Below are positions 45,786-54,218 of a DNA stretch of 64,000 bases, one piece after another. The notes beneath the pieces were generated by a model. It saw only the letters and a list, made by a program, of their open reading frames with translations, ran no database searches and was not told the DNA's origin. Where the stretch lies: NCBI RefSeq assembly GCF_000422245.1, contig NZ_ATHI01000027.1, forward strand, positions 124,001 to 188,000, read 5' to 3'. The stretch is from Alkalidesulfovibrio alkalitolerans DSM 16529. Its GTDB lineage: Bacteria; Desulfobacterota; Desulfovibrionia; Desulfovibrionales; Desulfovibrionaceae. The first letter of the stretch is position 1. Each line of letters begins with the position of its first letter. Made by a program: the position numbers and the translations under genes.

Positions 45786-46838
45786 ATGGCGCAGCCCATC
45801 TCGGCCCCCCCTATACCCTCGCTCTCGCCCCATGAGACGCGACTGGTGATCTTGTGCTTCGACCCTTCGGCCACGGCCCGGGAGCTGGTCGAAACGCTGG
45901 CCAGGGACGAGCAGGCTGTTTCGCTTTTCCTCAAGGCCGCGCGCGGCAATGCCTTCGGCTTCGGCGGAGCACCGGCCACGCTGCCGCAGGCCGTGGTGCG
46001 CACCGGCTTCGCCTTCGCACGCAAATGGGCCGCCGTCCATGCGCTGAGCCGACGCATGCACGAGATCACGGGCAGGCCCCCCGGGGTCAACGAGTATTGG
46101 CGGCGAGCGTTGTGCCGCAGCGTCGTGGCCGACGCCCTGGAGGACTATTTCGCTCCCTGCGCCTGTGGTCAGGCTGCCTTGCTCGGATTTCTCCTGGAAG
46201 CAGGAGGGCTGCTTGCGCCAAGCGAGCCCTCTCCAGAGAAACGCTACGCCCTGAGCGCGCGAATGCTGCGCGCATGGGGGCTGCCCGGCCACGCGATCCA
46301 GGTGCTGGAGGAGGCGGCAAAAGGGCCTGCAACCCCTTTAAGCTCGCCCACCCGCCGTTTTCTGCACGTCGCAGATCTCTTCTCCGACCTGTGCTTCGGC
46401 GAACGCGAGGACATCCACGCCTTCCTGCTCACGGCCCAGGAACTGCTCGACGCCGACGAAGCCTTGGTGGAAGATCTGGTCATCGCCTCGTTGCAAACCT
46501 TGCGTGGCGTGGCCGAGCACATCCTTATGGACGCCGATGCGCGCCAGGGATTGAACGAACTCCTGGGCAAGGCCACGCGCGTCTTCCGCGACATGCTGCG
46601 CGAGGCCGCGCCCGCGCCGCTGCCCTCGCGCGAAACCCTTGACGTGGCGGTCGCGCGCGACACGCTTGAGGCCATGGCGCACGAGCTGCGCAACCCGCTG
46701 ATGGCCGTGGGCGGCTTTGCCCGCAAACTCGTGGGGGCGCTCGACGCCACCTCGCCGGAACACGAATACGCGTCTATCATCTTGGAGGAAGGACGCCGCA
46801 TCGAAGAGCTGTTCCGTGGCATGGAGGAGAATCCGTGA
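45786..46838 (+). CDS. HDOD-like domain protein ending in a histidine-kinase DHp domain, no ATPase domain
   Basis: 350 residues. The first ~250 are an HDOD-like helical domain (SLFLKAARGNAFGFGGAPATLPQAVVRTG, then EYWRRALCRSVVADAL). From about 285 to 345 comes a HisKA helix pair: LEAMAHELRNPLMAVGGF with His299, then the second helix EYASIILEEGRRIEELFRGME. The protein stops there; the HATPase_c domain is absent, and the following 58 bases hold no continuation. It may be a phospho-acceptor or dimerisation partner for another kinase. A response regulator gene follows directly. Confidence 0.72.
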   Translation: MAQPISAPPIPSLSPHETRLVILCFDPSATARELVETLARDEQAVSLFLKAARGNAFGFGGAPATLPQAVVRTGFAFARKWAAVHALSRRMHEITGRPPGVNEYWRRALCRSVVADALEDYFAPCACGQAALLGFLLEAGGLLAPSEPSPEKRYALSARMLRAWGLPGHAIQVLEEAAKGPATPLSSPTRRFLHVADLFSDLCFGEREDIHAFLLTAQELLDADEALVEDLVIASLQTLRGVAEHILMDADARQGLNELLGKATRVFRDMLREAAPAPLPSRETLDVAVARDTLEAMAHELRNPLMAVGGFARKLVGALDATSPEHEYASIILEEGRRIEELFRGMEENP

Positions 46839-46896
46839 GGCTCCCCCGACACCCCGCACGAAATACGAAACCATGCTGATAACCCGCGGAGGACGC

Positions 46897-47286
46897 ATGC
46901 ACCGCATTCTGGTTGTCGATGACGACGCGATCATGCGCGACATGATCCGGAGCTACCTGGAAGCCGAAGGGCACGACGTGATCGAGGCGAGCAACGGCCG
47001 CGATGCCCTCGCCAAGCACCGACTGAGCCCCGCGGACATCGCCATCGTGGACATATTCATGCCCACCAAGGACGGCATTGAAACCATTCTCGAACTGCGC
47101 CGCATGACCCCGTGTCCGCGCATCCTGGCCATCTCCGGGGGCGGCGAAATCGGCGGTCTGGAATACCTCTCCTACGCCAAGGTGCTCGGCGCGGACGGCG
47201 CTCTGGCAAAGCCCTTCGGCCGCGAGGACCTGCTGCGGGCCATCGCGTCGATCTCGTTCGGCGACAAGCCCGCGCCGCCCCTGTAG
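46897..47286 (+). CDS. single-domain response regulator (CheY-like)
   Basis: 129 residues, receiver domain only: acidic pair Asp8-Asp9 in VVDDDAI, phospho-acceptor Asp52 in IVDIFMPTKDG, and the Lys in ALAKPFGRE. CGGAGGACGC in front of the ATG at 46897 fixes the start; an ATG 24 bases up (46873) is less likely. With the neighbouring DHp-only protein it may form a phosphorelay, perhaps with the HPt protein at 26 kb. Confidence 0.88.
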   Translation: MHRILVVDDDAIMRDMIRSYLEAEGHDVIEASNGRDALAKHRLSPADIAIVDIFMPTKDGIETILELRRMTPCPRILAISGGGEIGGLEYLSYAKVLGADGALAKPFGREDLLRAIASISFGDKPAPPL

Positions 47287-47289
47287 CGC

Positions 47290-47402
47290 GCAGGAGGAGG
47301 CGCTGTCTCCTTCTGCACCTCCTCAGCCAGGGGGCTGAGTCCCTGGATCCCGTGATTCGCGGTGAAGCCTTCGCTGGCAAAGCACGCGTCGGTGCGGCGG
47401 CG
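47290..47402 (+). repeat. repeat B copy 3
   Basis: Begins 4 bases after the response regulator stop with CAGGAGGAGGC-GCT-GTCTCC, then GCCAGGG...TCCCTGG and the tail ending GCGTCGGTGCGGCGG. A perfect 12-base palindrome, CGATACGTATCG, follows at 47401-47412. Confidence 0.75.
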
Positions 47403-47422
47403 ATACGTATCGATCTAAAATT

Positions 47423-47579
47423 GCTGTCTGTTCAACAAGTTGCGTTGCCTTTCAGGCGAGGCGTCAAAAACCGCGAGGGCAAGGCGCGAGAGCCGGGCAA
47501 GACCGACGCGTATCAAAGAATACGCGAGGGTCTGGGTTCTTTGCGGCAACGCCGCAGATGGGGCTTTTTCAGCAGCCTG
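47423..47579 (+). repeat. repeat A copy 6 (longer variant)
   Basis: About 157 bases. Left end GCTGTCTGTTCAACAAGTTG, right end CTTTTTCAGCAGCCTG. The centre is CGCGTAT-CAAAG-AATACGCG with AGACC/GGGTCT as middle arm. It ends one base before the sppA stop codon, so it marks the end of the rpsA-sppA unit and of the convergent response regulator. Confidence 0.78.
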
Positions 47580-47580
47580 A

Positions 47581-48465
47581 TCAGCGAAGGACGAGCCGCC
47601 CCATGGCCTCGACCATGAGTTCGGAGAGAAGTTGGCGCAAAAGGCCGACGCGCTTTTCGGGCGGCCCCTCGATGATCGGCACTTCGCCGGTCAGGCCGGT
47701 CTGCTCCTTGAGCAGTTCGAAGGCCGTGTCCAGGCCGCCCAGGCGGTCGACGAGGCCGTTATCGCGCGCCTGAAGGCCGGTGAAGGCCTGCCCGCGCGCG
47801 AGCGCGGCCATTTTTTCGCGCGGCATGGAGCGTGCCGCGGCCATGTCGTCCACGAATTGCTGGTGGATGTTCTCCACCAAGGCGCGCAGGTAGTCGCGCT
47901 GCTCCTCGGTGAGGTCGGAAAAAGGCGAGCCCGCTCCCTTGAAGGGACCGCTGACGATTTGCTCGTGGCTCACGCCGAGCTTTTCCATCAGACCCTTAAG
48001 GTTCGCTGTTTCGAGGATGACGCCGATGCTGCCCGTGAGGGTGCCCGGATTGGCCACGACGACCGGCGCGGCGGCGGCCACGTAATAGCCGCCGCTGGCC
48101 GCGACCGACGCCATGGAGGCCACTACGGGCTTCTCTTTAGCCAATTCCTGGACCGCGCGGAATATCTCCTGGCTTGGCGCAACCACTCCGCCGGGGGAAT
48201 TGATGCGCACGACCACGCCCTTGACCGTGGGGTCGCGCCGGATGCGGCCGATGTAGTCGGTGATTTCGCGGGAGTCGGCGATCAGCCCTTCAACCCGCAC
48301 CAGGGCGAAGCGCTCCTTGGGCGGGAAGAGGTCCTGGCCGCCCACCAGGACGCGAAAGGCGGCCATGGTCCCCAACATGAGGACCATGGCCGCCAGAATG
48401 AGCGTGAAGCCGAAGAGGAACGGGTGCCTCTGGCTGAAGGGTTGTCTAGGCTTTGTCTCCGTCAT
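47581..48465 (-). CDS. sppA: signal peptide peptidase SppA, short (36K) type
   Basis: 294 residues. One N-terminal membrane anchor (~17-40). VVVRINSPGGVV and SVAASGGYYVA give the ClpP-like fold with Ser124 as nucleophile, and GPFKGAGSPF gives Lys176 as general base, 52 residues away as in the Bacillus enzyme. It cleaves remnant signal peptides in the membrane. Its start overlaps the 3' end of rpsA by 20 bases, so it is translated from the ribosomal-protein transcript. Confidence 0.9.
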   Translation of the reverse strand: MTETKPRQPFSQRHPFLFGFTLILAAMVLMLGTMAAFRVLVGGQDLFPPKERFALVRVEGLIADSREITDYIGRIRRDPTVKGVVVRINSPGGVVAPSQEIFRAVQELAKEKPVVASMASVAASGGYYVAAAAPVVVANPGTLTGSIGVILETANLKGLMEKLGVSHEQIVSGPFKGAGSPFSDLTEEQRDYLRALVENIHQQFVDDMAAARSMPREKMAALARGQAFTGLQARDNGLVDRLGGLDTAFELLKEQTGLTGEVPIIEGPPEKRVGLLRQLLSELMVEAMGRLVLR

Positions 48466-50197
48466 CGCCGTTCGTCGCGGCCTCCATCTGCTGCTGCATC
48501 ACGTCGCCCAGGGTGAAGCCGGACTCGGAGGTGCGGAATTCCTTCATCCGCTTGCGCTCCTCCTCTTCCTTGAGCTGCTTGATGGACAGACCCAGACGAC
48601 GCTCGTCGGCGCTGACATGGATGACCTTGGCCTGGATGGGCACGCCTTCCTTGAACAGCTCGGCGGGGTCCTTGACCTTCTTGGTGCTGATCTCGGAGAC
48701 GTGGACCAGACCCTCGATACCCTCCTCGACTTCGACGAAGAGGCCGAAGTCGGTGATGTTGGTCACGGTGCCGGTGATGACCTCGCCGACCGGGTACTTG
48801 GAGGGCACGTGGTTCCAGGGGTCGTCGGCGAGTTGCTTGACGCCGAGGGTGAACTTCTCGTTCTCCTTGTCCACGGTCAGCACCTTGGCCTGCACCGGGT
48901 CGCCCACCTTGTACATCTCGCCGGGGTGGCGGACCTTTTTGGTCCAGGAGATGTCGGAGACGTGGATCAGGCCGTCGATGCCGTCTTCGATGCCGATGAA
49001 CAGGCCGAACTCGGTGATGTTCTTGATGACGCCCTCAAGGATGGTACCCTCGGGGTACTTCTCGGCCACGATGTCCCAGGGGTTGGGCTTGACCTGTTTC
49101 ATGCCGAGCGAGATGCGCTTCTTGTCGGGGTCCACGCCCAGGATAACGACCTCGACCTCCTCGCCCGCGGAGACCATCTGGGAAGGATGGCGCAGCTTGC
49201 GGGTCCAGGACATCTCGGAGATGTGCACCAAGCCTTCGACGCCGGGCTCAAGCTCCACGAACGCGCCGTAGTCCACCAGATTGGTGACCTTGCCGTTGAA
49301 ACGCTGACCCTCGGGGAACTTGGCCGCGATGTTTTCCCAGGGATCAGGCACGAGCTGCTTCAGGCCCAGGGAGACCTTGTTGGTCTCGCGGTCGAAGGAA
49401 AGTACCTTGAGTTCGAGCTCCTGGCCGAGCTGGACCATTTCCTTGGGATGACGGATGCGCTTCCAGGACATGTCCGTGATGTGCAACAGGCCGTCCAGGC
49501 CGCCCAGGTCCACGAACACGCCGTACTCGGTGACGTTCTTGACCTTGCCGGAGACCACCTGGCCCTCGGCCAGGGTGGAGAGCAGCTCCTTGCGCAGCCC
49601 CTCGCGCTGCTCTTCGAGCAGGACGCGGCGGGAGACGATGACGTTGGAGCGGCGGCGGTTGATTTTCAGGACGCGGAACTCGAAGTCCTGGCCCACCAGG
49701 GCGTCCATGTCGGGCACGGGGCGGAGGTCCACATGGGAGCCGGGCAAGAAGGCCTCGATACCCTCCAGGTCCACCGTGTAGCCACCCTTGACGCGGCGCA
49801 CGATGCGGCCCGTGATGGTCTTCTCGCCTTCCATGACGTCTTCGAGCTTATCGAAAAGCTTCATCCGCTTGGCGCGTTCGCGCGAGAGGATGATCGTTCC
49901 TTCGGATTCGTTCTTGTTGACCACGAAGACGTCGATCCGATCACCGACCTTGACGTTCAGATTGCCTTCAAGGTCCATGAATTCGGCGATGGGCAACTGG
50001 CCCTCGGACTTGAAGTTGACGTCCACGAGGACGAACTCCTTGCCGATGCGCACGACTTCGCCGGGGACGATGGTTCCCTCGTCAAGCTCGCCGAAGTCCG
50101 CGTTGAGATAATCTTCGAGGGCTGATTCGAAATTGACGTCGTCCATGTCCATCGGGGTTTTCGCCTTCGCGTGGTCGTTTTGTGCGGATACGTTCAT
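48446..50197 (-). CDS. rpsA: 30S ribosomal protein S1
   Basis: 583 residues from the ATG at 50197, preceded by GGAGGAAGG at good spacing. Six S1 (OB-fold) repeats can be followed: VPGEVVRIGKEFVLVDV, ITGRIVRRVKGGYTVDL, VSGKVKNVTEYGVFVDLGG, FNGKVTNLVDYGAFVEL, LEGVIKNITEFGLFIGI and ITGTVTNITDFGLFVEV. It helps mRNA bind the 30S subunit. Normal size for the family. Followed by sppA with a 20-base overlap. Confidence 0.96.
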   Translation of the reverse strand: MNVSAQNDHAKAKTPMDMDDVNFESALEDYLNADFGELDEGTIVPGEVVRIGKEFVLVDVNFKSEGQLPIAEFMDLEGNLNVKVGDRIDVFVVNKNESEGTIILSRERAKRMKLFDKLEDVMEGEKTITGRIVRRVKGGYTVDLEGIEAFLPGSHVDLRPVPDMDALVGQDFEFRVLKINRRRSNVIVSRRVLLEEQREGLRKELLSTLAEGQVVSGKVKNVTEYGVFVDLGGLDGLLHITDMSWKRIRHPKEMVQLGQELELKVLSFDRETNKVSLGLKQLVPDPWENIAAKFPEGQRFNGKVTNLVDYGAFVELEPGVEGLVHISEMSWTRKLRHPSQMVSAGEEVEVVILGVDPDKKRISLGMKQVKPNPWDIVAEKYPEGTILEGVIKNITEFGLFIGIEDGIDGLIHVSDISWTKKVRHPGEMYKVGDPVQAKVLTVDKENEKFTLGVKQLADDPWNHVPSKYPVGEVITGTVTNITDFGLFVEVEEGIEGLVHVSEISTKKVKDPAELFKEGVPIQAKVIHVSADERRLGLSIKQLKEEEERKRMKEFRTSESGFTLGDVMQQQMEAATNGDDGDKA

Positions 50198-50318
50198 AGG
50201 TATTCCTTCCTCCAGGCTCCTCAGCCGAAAAATTTTCCTGCCCCCTAGCACACGGCACCGGGGTTGGCAACCGCGAAATGCCCGGAAAAAGCCGCTTCCG
50301 CCCGCATTGTGCCGATTT

Positions 50319-51647
50319 TCACTCAATCAAGGCGGATAGGTCATAATCTTGTGAATCCTGGATCAAGGCCCGCGCCACAAGGCTTTCCGCGGCTCCGGGC
50401 CCGCTTACATAGGTCACGCCGTCCACCTCCGGAGCCTGGAACCAGGTCCGACCGACAAAAAGCCCCGGCCACTCGGGCGAGGGTTCGTCGATGACCACGT
50501 CCAGTTCCTGGCCGACATACCCGGCAAGAATCCCGGCGCTGATTTCGCGCTGCAGTTCCATGACCCGATCGCGCCGTTCCTCGCGCTCGGCGGGGTTCAC
50601 CTGGCCCTCCATAAGCGCGGCCGCCGTGCCTTCCTCGGCCTGGTAGGCGAAGACGCCCAGCGAATGGAAGCGGACCTCGGCCACGAAGTCCAAAAGCGCC
50701 TTCAGGTGTTCCTCGCGTTCGCCCGGAAAGCCCACGATCAGGCTCGTGCGCAGCGCGGCGTCGGGGAAACGGGCGCGCACGCGCTCGATGGCCCGGCGCG
50801 GGTCCGTGGCGAAGGGCCTTCCCATGGCCCGGAGGATGTCGGGATGGGCGTGCTGCAGCGGAATGTCGAAATACGGAACCAGCGGCGGGCCGACGTCCGC
50901 CAGCCTGGCAAGGAAATCGTCCGTGAGCCCGGCCGGGTAGAGGTACATCAGGCGCAGGCGCGAAAGTCCCTCGATGCGGGCGAGTTGCGCGGCCAGATCG
51001 GCCAGCCGCTCGGGGCCGTCGAGGTCGCGGCCCCAGGCCGTCAGATCCTGGGCCACCAGGACAAGCTCCGGCACGCCCTGGTCCACGAGGGCCCTGGCCT
51101 CGTCGAGAAGCGCCTGCATGGGCGCGCTGGCCAGCCTGCCCCGGATGGAGGGTATGGTGCAGAAGGTGCAGGCGTTGCCGCAGCCTTCGGCGATCTTGAG
51201 ATAGGCGTATCCGGCCGGGGTGGTGGCGCGGCGCGGCACGGCCACGGGCGCGCGGGCCTCGTCGCCGCGTTCGGCCAGGGCCGAAAGCACCAGTTCAGGC
51301 CACTGCGCCATGCCATCCAGGGCAAGCCAGAGGTCCACCTCGGGCAGCTCGGCGGCCAGAGTCTCCTGGCCATAACGCGAAACCAGGCACCCTGCCGCGA
51401 CGACCAACGGGCGTTTGCCGCGCGCCCGCTTGGAAGCCTGGGCCGCGGCCTGGGCCGCGTCGAGCAGCGTCTCGGCCGATTCCTGCACGGCGGGCGCGAT
51501 GAAACCGCAGGTATTGACGAAGATCAGGCGGGCCTTGGAGGGGTCGTCCACGGCCTTGACCGGGCCGAGGGCGGCCAGAAAGCGCTCGGTGTCCACCCTG
51601 GTCTTGGGGCAGCCGAGCGAAACCACGTAGGCGGGAATGGGTCGCAT
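50319..51647 (-). CDS. rimO: ribosomal protein S12 methylthiotransferase RimO
   Basis: 442 residues. The N-terminal UPF0004 domain has Cys in SLGCPKTRVDTE, VNTCGF and AAGCLVS for one 4Fe-4S cluster. The radical-SAM motif is EGCGNACTFCTIP (CxxxCxxC), and a C-terminal TRAM domain follows. It adds a methylthio group to an Asp of S12. Upstream of rpsA on the same strand with 121 bases between. GCPK instead of GCxxN is the RimO rather than MiaB pattern. Confidence 0.9.
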   Translation of the reverse strand: MRPIPAYVVSLGCPKTRVDTERFLAALGPVKAVDDPSKARLIFVNTCGFIAPAVQESAETLLDAAQAAAQASKRARGKRPLVVAAGCLVSRYGQETLAAELPEVDLWLALDGMAQWPELVLSALAERGDEARAPVAVPRRATTPAGYAYLKIAEGCGNACTFCTIPSIRGRLASAPMQALLDEARALVDQGVPELVLVAQDLTAWGRDLDGPERLADLAAQLARIEGLSRLRLMYLYPAGLTDDFLARLADVGPPLVPYFDIPLQHAHPDILRAMGRPFATDPRRAIERVRARFPDAALRTSLIVGFPGEREEHLKALLDFVAEVRFHSLGVFAYQAEEGTAAALMEGQVNPAEREERRDRVMELQREISAGILAGYVGQELDVVIDEPSPEWPGLFVGRTWFQAPEVDGVTYVSGPGAAESLVARALIQDSQDYDLSALIE

Positions 51648-51818
51648 GGCCGTGGTTTAGTCCATTTCCGCGCGCCTGGCTAGCTGGGCGCCTTCCTTCA
51701 TTTTTGTCCGCCGAATCTTGCCCCTCCTTGCCAGGAAATCGTCGCCGGGGTAGTAATAGGTCATTGCGCGAGGTCCGCTAATATTTTCGGACGCCCGCGC
51801 CCTGGGGGAACCACGGAT

Positions 51819-53357
51819 ATGGCCGAGCAAACCGACAGCGCCGCCCCGTGCGTGCAGAAGATCGCCGTGGCCGGGCGCGGCCCTGAGTTCGAGAAGCTCG
51901 TCGAACTGCTGCGGGACGGCGTCAAGGTAGAGGTCGCCGCCGAACTCAGGCTCGTGGCCGCCGCCTGCGAAGGCGGCCCGCTGCCTGAGATCGCCTCGCG
52001 CCACCCGGACCTGCCCCTGTACGCCGACGTGGGCGAGCTCCTGGGCTCGCACCGCGACACGGACGTGCTCTTCGTCTCCGGCTCGCGCGCCCTCGTGGAG
52101 CGGGCACGCGCTCTGGCCCCGGCCAGCACCCTGGTCTTCGGCCCGGCCGAATCCGTGTTCTTCCTGACCCTCTTCGACCCCGAACGGCTGTGTCTTTCCT
52201 GCCGCCTGGACCTCTCGCGCACGCGCTCACTCTTCGAGGCGGTCATGGACGAAGTGCGCGAGGACATGATCCTCATGGACCGCGACGGCTACATCGTGGA
52301 CGTCAACCGGAACGTCTGGGAGCGGCGCGGCAAGACGCGCGAGGAGTTCCTGGGCAAACCCGTGTGGGAGGCCTTCGAGGGCCGCGACCAGCTCTGCCGC
52401 GAGCGCGAGGACGACTGCCCGGCGTTGCGTACCCTCTCCTCCGGCCAGAAGGCCGAGGGCATGCACACTTTCGTGGACCAGGAAGGCAGGCTGCACTACT
52501 ACCGCGTGGCCACCTACCCCATCCTGGACGCGAGCGGCCGCATGACCCACGTGGCCGAACTGCGCCGCGACGTGACCCAGCGCACCCGTATGGAGCAACG
52601 CTTGCAGCAGTCCGAGCGGCTGGCCAGCATCGGCGAATTGTCCACCTACCTGGCGCACGAAATCAGGAACCCCTTGTTCGCCATCTCCGGTTTCGCCAAT
52701 TCCCTGGCTCGCAACGAGAACCTCGACGAGCAGGCCCGCGAGAAGGCCAACATCATTCTCCAGGAATCCAAACGGCTGGACGTGATCCTGAAGAGCATCC
52801 TCAACTTCGCCCGGCCCACCGAGGGCGCGGCGGGCCGCGTGGACGTGAACGAGGTGGTGCGCGAAACCATGGGCGTGATGACCCTGGACTGCGAGAAGCT
52901 ATGCATCGTTCCGGAGATGGAGCTCGACGAGGGCATTCCCCTGGCCAAGGGCGACCCGGAATTGCTCAAGCAGTCGCTCATCAACCTGGTCAAGAACGCC
53001 AAGGAGGCCATGCCGCGCGGCGGCAGGCTCGTCATCCGCACGGGGCTCAAAAAGAACCGCGTCTTCTTGCAGGTCGAGGACACGGGCACGGGCATCCCCA
53101 AGGAGAACCTGCCCAAGATATTCAACCCCTTCTTCTCCACCAAGGACAAAGGCGCGGGCCTTGGCCTGGCCATGATCAAGAAGATCCTCGATGACATCGG
53201 CGGCGATGTGACCATCGACAGCGTGGAGGGCAAGGGCACCAAGGTCACCCTGGCCATGCCGCCGGTGCTCGGCGGCGAGGAGGCGGGCAAGCGCAGGGCC
53301 AGGGACGACGAGCCGCAGGCCGCCGAACCGCTCGGTCCGCCCAAGGTCGGCCCGTAG
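51819..53357 (+). CDS. PAS-domain sensor histidine kinase
   Basis: 512 residues, no membrane segments. The first ~125 residues look like a small Rossmann fold (KIAVAGRGPEFEKLVELLRD, DVLFVSGSRALVERARALAP) of unknown ligand. A PAS domain (~138-255) follows, then HisKA with His280 in YLAHEIRNPL, and an HATPase domain with NLVKNAKEAM (N box), DTGTGIP (G1), FFSTKDKGAGLGLAM (G2). The layout is NtrB-like, and its partner, not in this neighbourhood, is probably an NtrC-type regulator. Followed by rdgB on the same strand. Confidence 0.88.
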   Translation: MAEQTDSAAPCVQKIAVAGRGPEFEKLVELLRDGVKVEVAAELRLVAAACEGGPLPEIASRHPDLPLYADVGELLGSHRDTDVLFVSGSRALVERARALAPASTLVFGPAESVFFLTLFDPERLCLSCRLDLSRTRSLFEAVMDEVREDMILMDRDGYIVDVNRNVWERRGKTREEFLGKPVWEAFEGRDQLCREREDDCPALRTLSSGQKAEGMHTFVDQEGRLHYYRVATYPILDASGRMTHVAELRRDVTQRTRMEQRLQQSERLASIGELSTYLAHEIRNPLFAISGFANSLARNENLDEQAREKANIILQESKRLDVILKSILNFARPTEGAAGRVDVNEVVRETMGVMTLDCEKLCIVPEMELDEGIPLAKGDPELLKQSLINLVKNAKEAMPRGGRLVIRTGLKKNRVFLQVEDTGTGIPKENLPKIFNPFFSTKDKGAGLGLAMIKKILDDIGGDVTIDSVEGKGTKVTLAMPPVLGGEEAGKRRARDDEPQAAEPLGPPKVGP

Positions 53358-53486
53358 GCGTTCGGTCAGGCGTCCTTTTGCGGCGCGTGGCTTCACTTCT
53401 TTCCCGGTTCCCTGTACGAAGGCCCCTGGCGGCTTTGACATTGCGGGAGCGTGCGACCTTCTTCTTGCGCTCGTGATCCGCACGAA

Positions 53487-53533
53487 TTTGAATTTTTCGC
53501 GGCAACGCGACGGAGAGCGCTTTTTCAGCGGCT
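53487..53533 (+). repeat. repeat A copy 7 (right half only)
   Basis: TTTGAATTTTTCGCGGCAAC and GCGCTTTTTCAGCGGCT match the right arm of repeat A. The left arm and centre are missing. It lies just ahead of rdgB. Confidence 0.6.
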
Positions 53534-53549
53534 CATAAGGATTTTTCCC

Positions 53550-54164
53550 GTGTCGAACGAAATCGTCCTCGCGACCAGAAACCAAGGCAAAATCACCGAA
53601 CTCGCCGAACTCCTGAAGGGCACGGGCCTTGCGGTCCTCGGCCTGGACGCCTTCCCCGGCGCGCCGGAGGTGGAGGAAACGGGCGAGACCTTCGAGGACA
53701 ACGCGCTTTTGAAGGCCAGGGCCATCGCCGCCTTCACGGGCATTACCGCCGTGGCCGACGACTCCGGACTGGCCGTGGACGCCCTTTCGGGCGCGCCGGG
53801 TGTGCGCTCGGCCCGCTACGCGGGCGAGGACGCCACGGACGCCACGAACAACGCCAGGCTGTTGCGCGAACTCTCGGGCGTGCCCCTTGAAAAGCGCACC
53901 GCCCGCTTCGTCTGCGTCATGGCCGCCGTGTCCCCCAGCGGCGATGAGGTCGTGGTGCGCGGCGAATGGGAAGGGCGCGTGGCCGACCAGGCCAGGGGCG
54001 AGGGCGGCTTCGGCTACGACCCGCTCTTCGTGGATCCCGTGGACGGCCGCCACGCGGCCGAACTGCCGCGCGACGAGAAGAACCGGCGCAGCCATCGCGG
54101 CGCGGCCATGCGCGCCCTCCTGAGCTGCTGGCCCGACTTCTGGAAATCCGCCAAGCGGGATTGA
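53550..54164 (+). CDS. rdgB: XTP/dITP pyrophosphatase
   Basis: 204 residues from a GTG at 53550 (VSNEIVLATRNQGKITEL). TRNQGK binds the triphosphate; TGETFEDNALLKARA and AVADDSGLAVDALSGAPGVRSARYAG hold the catalytic acids; GFGYDPLF and SHRGAAMRAL complete the Ham1/RdgB pattern. It removes deaminated purine nucleotides from the pool. The frame is open upstream but runs into repeat A copy 7, so the GTG with AAGG before it is preferred. Confidence 0.93.
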   Translation: MSNEIVLATRNQGKITELAELLKGTGLAVLGLDAFPGAPEVEETGETFEDNALLKARAIAAFTGITAVADDSGLAVDALSGAPGVRSARYAGEDATDATNNARLLRELSGVPLEKRTARFVCVMAAVSPSGDEVVVRGEWEGRVADQARGEGGFGYDPLFVDPVDGRHAAELPRDEKNRRSHRGAAMRALLSCWPDFWKSAKRD

Positions 54165-54218
54165 GCCCGAAACGGCGCATCCGCGAAACGACATCACCAA
54201 ACTCCGGAGAGTAGGCAT

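Noticed and set aside
54165-54218. A glmS ribozyme or riboswitch before glmS
   Set aside because: Only 54 bases separate rdgB and glmS, too few for the ribozyme, and the gene is in a proteobacterium where it is not expected.
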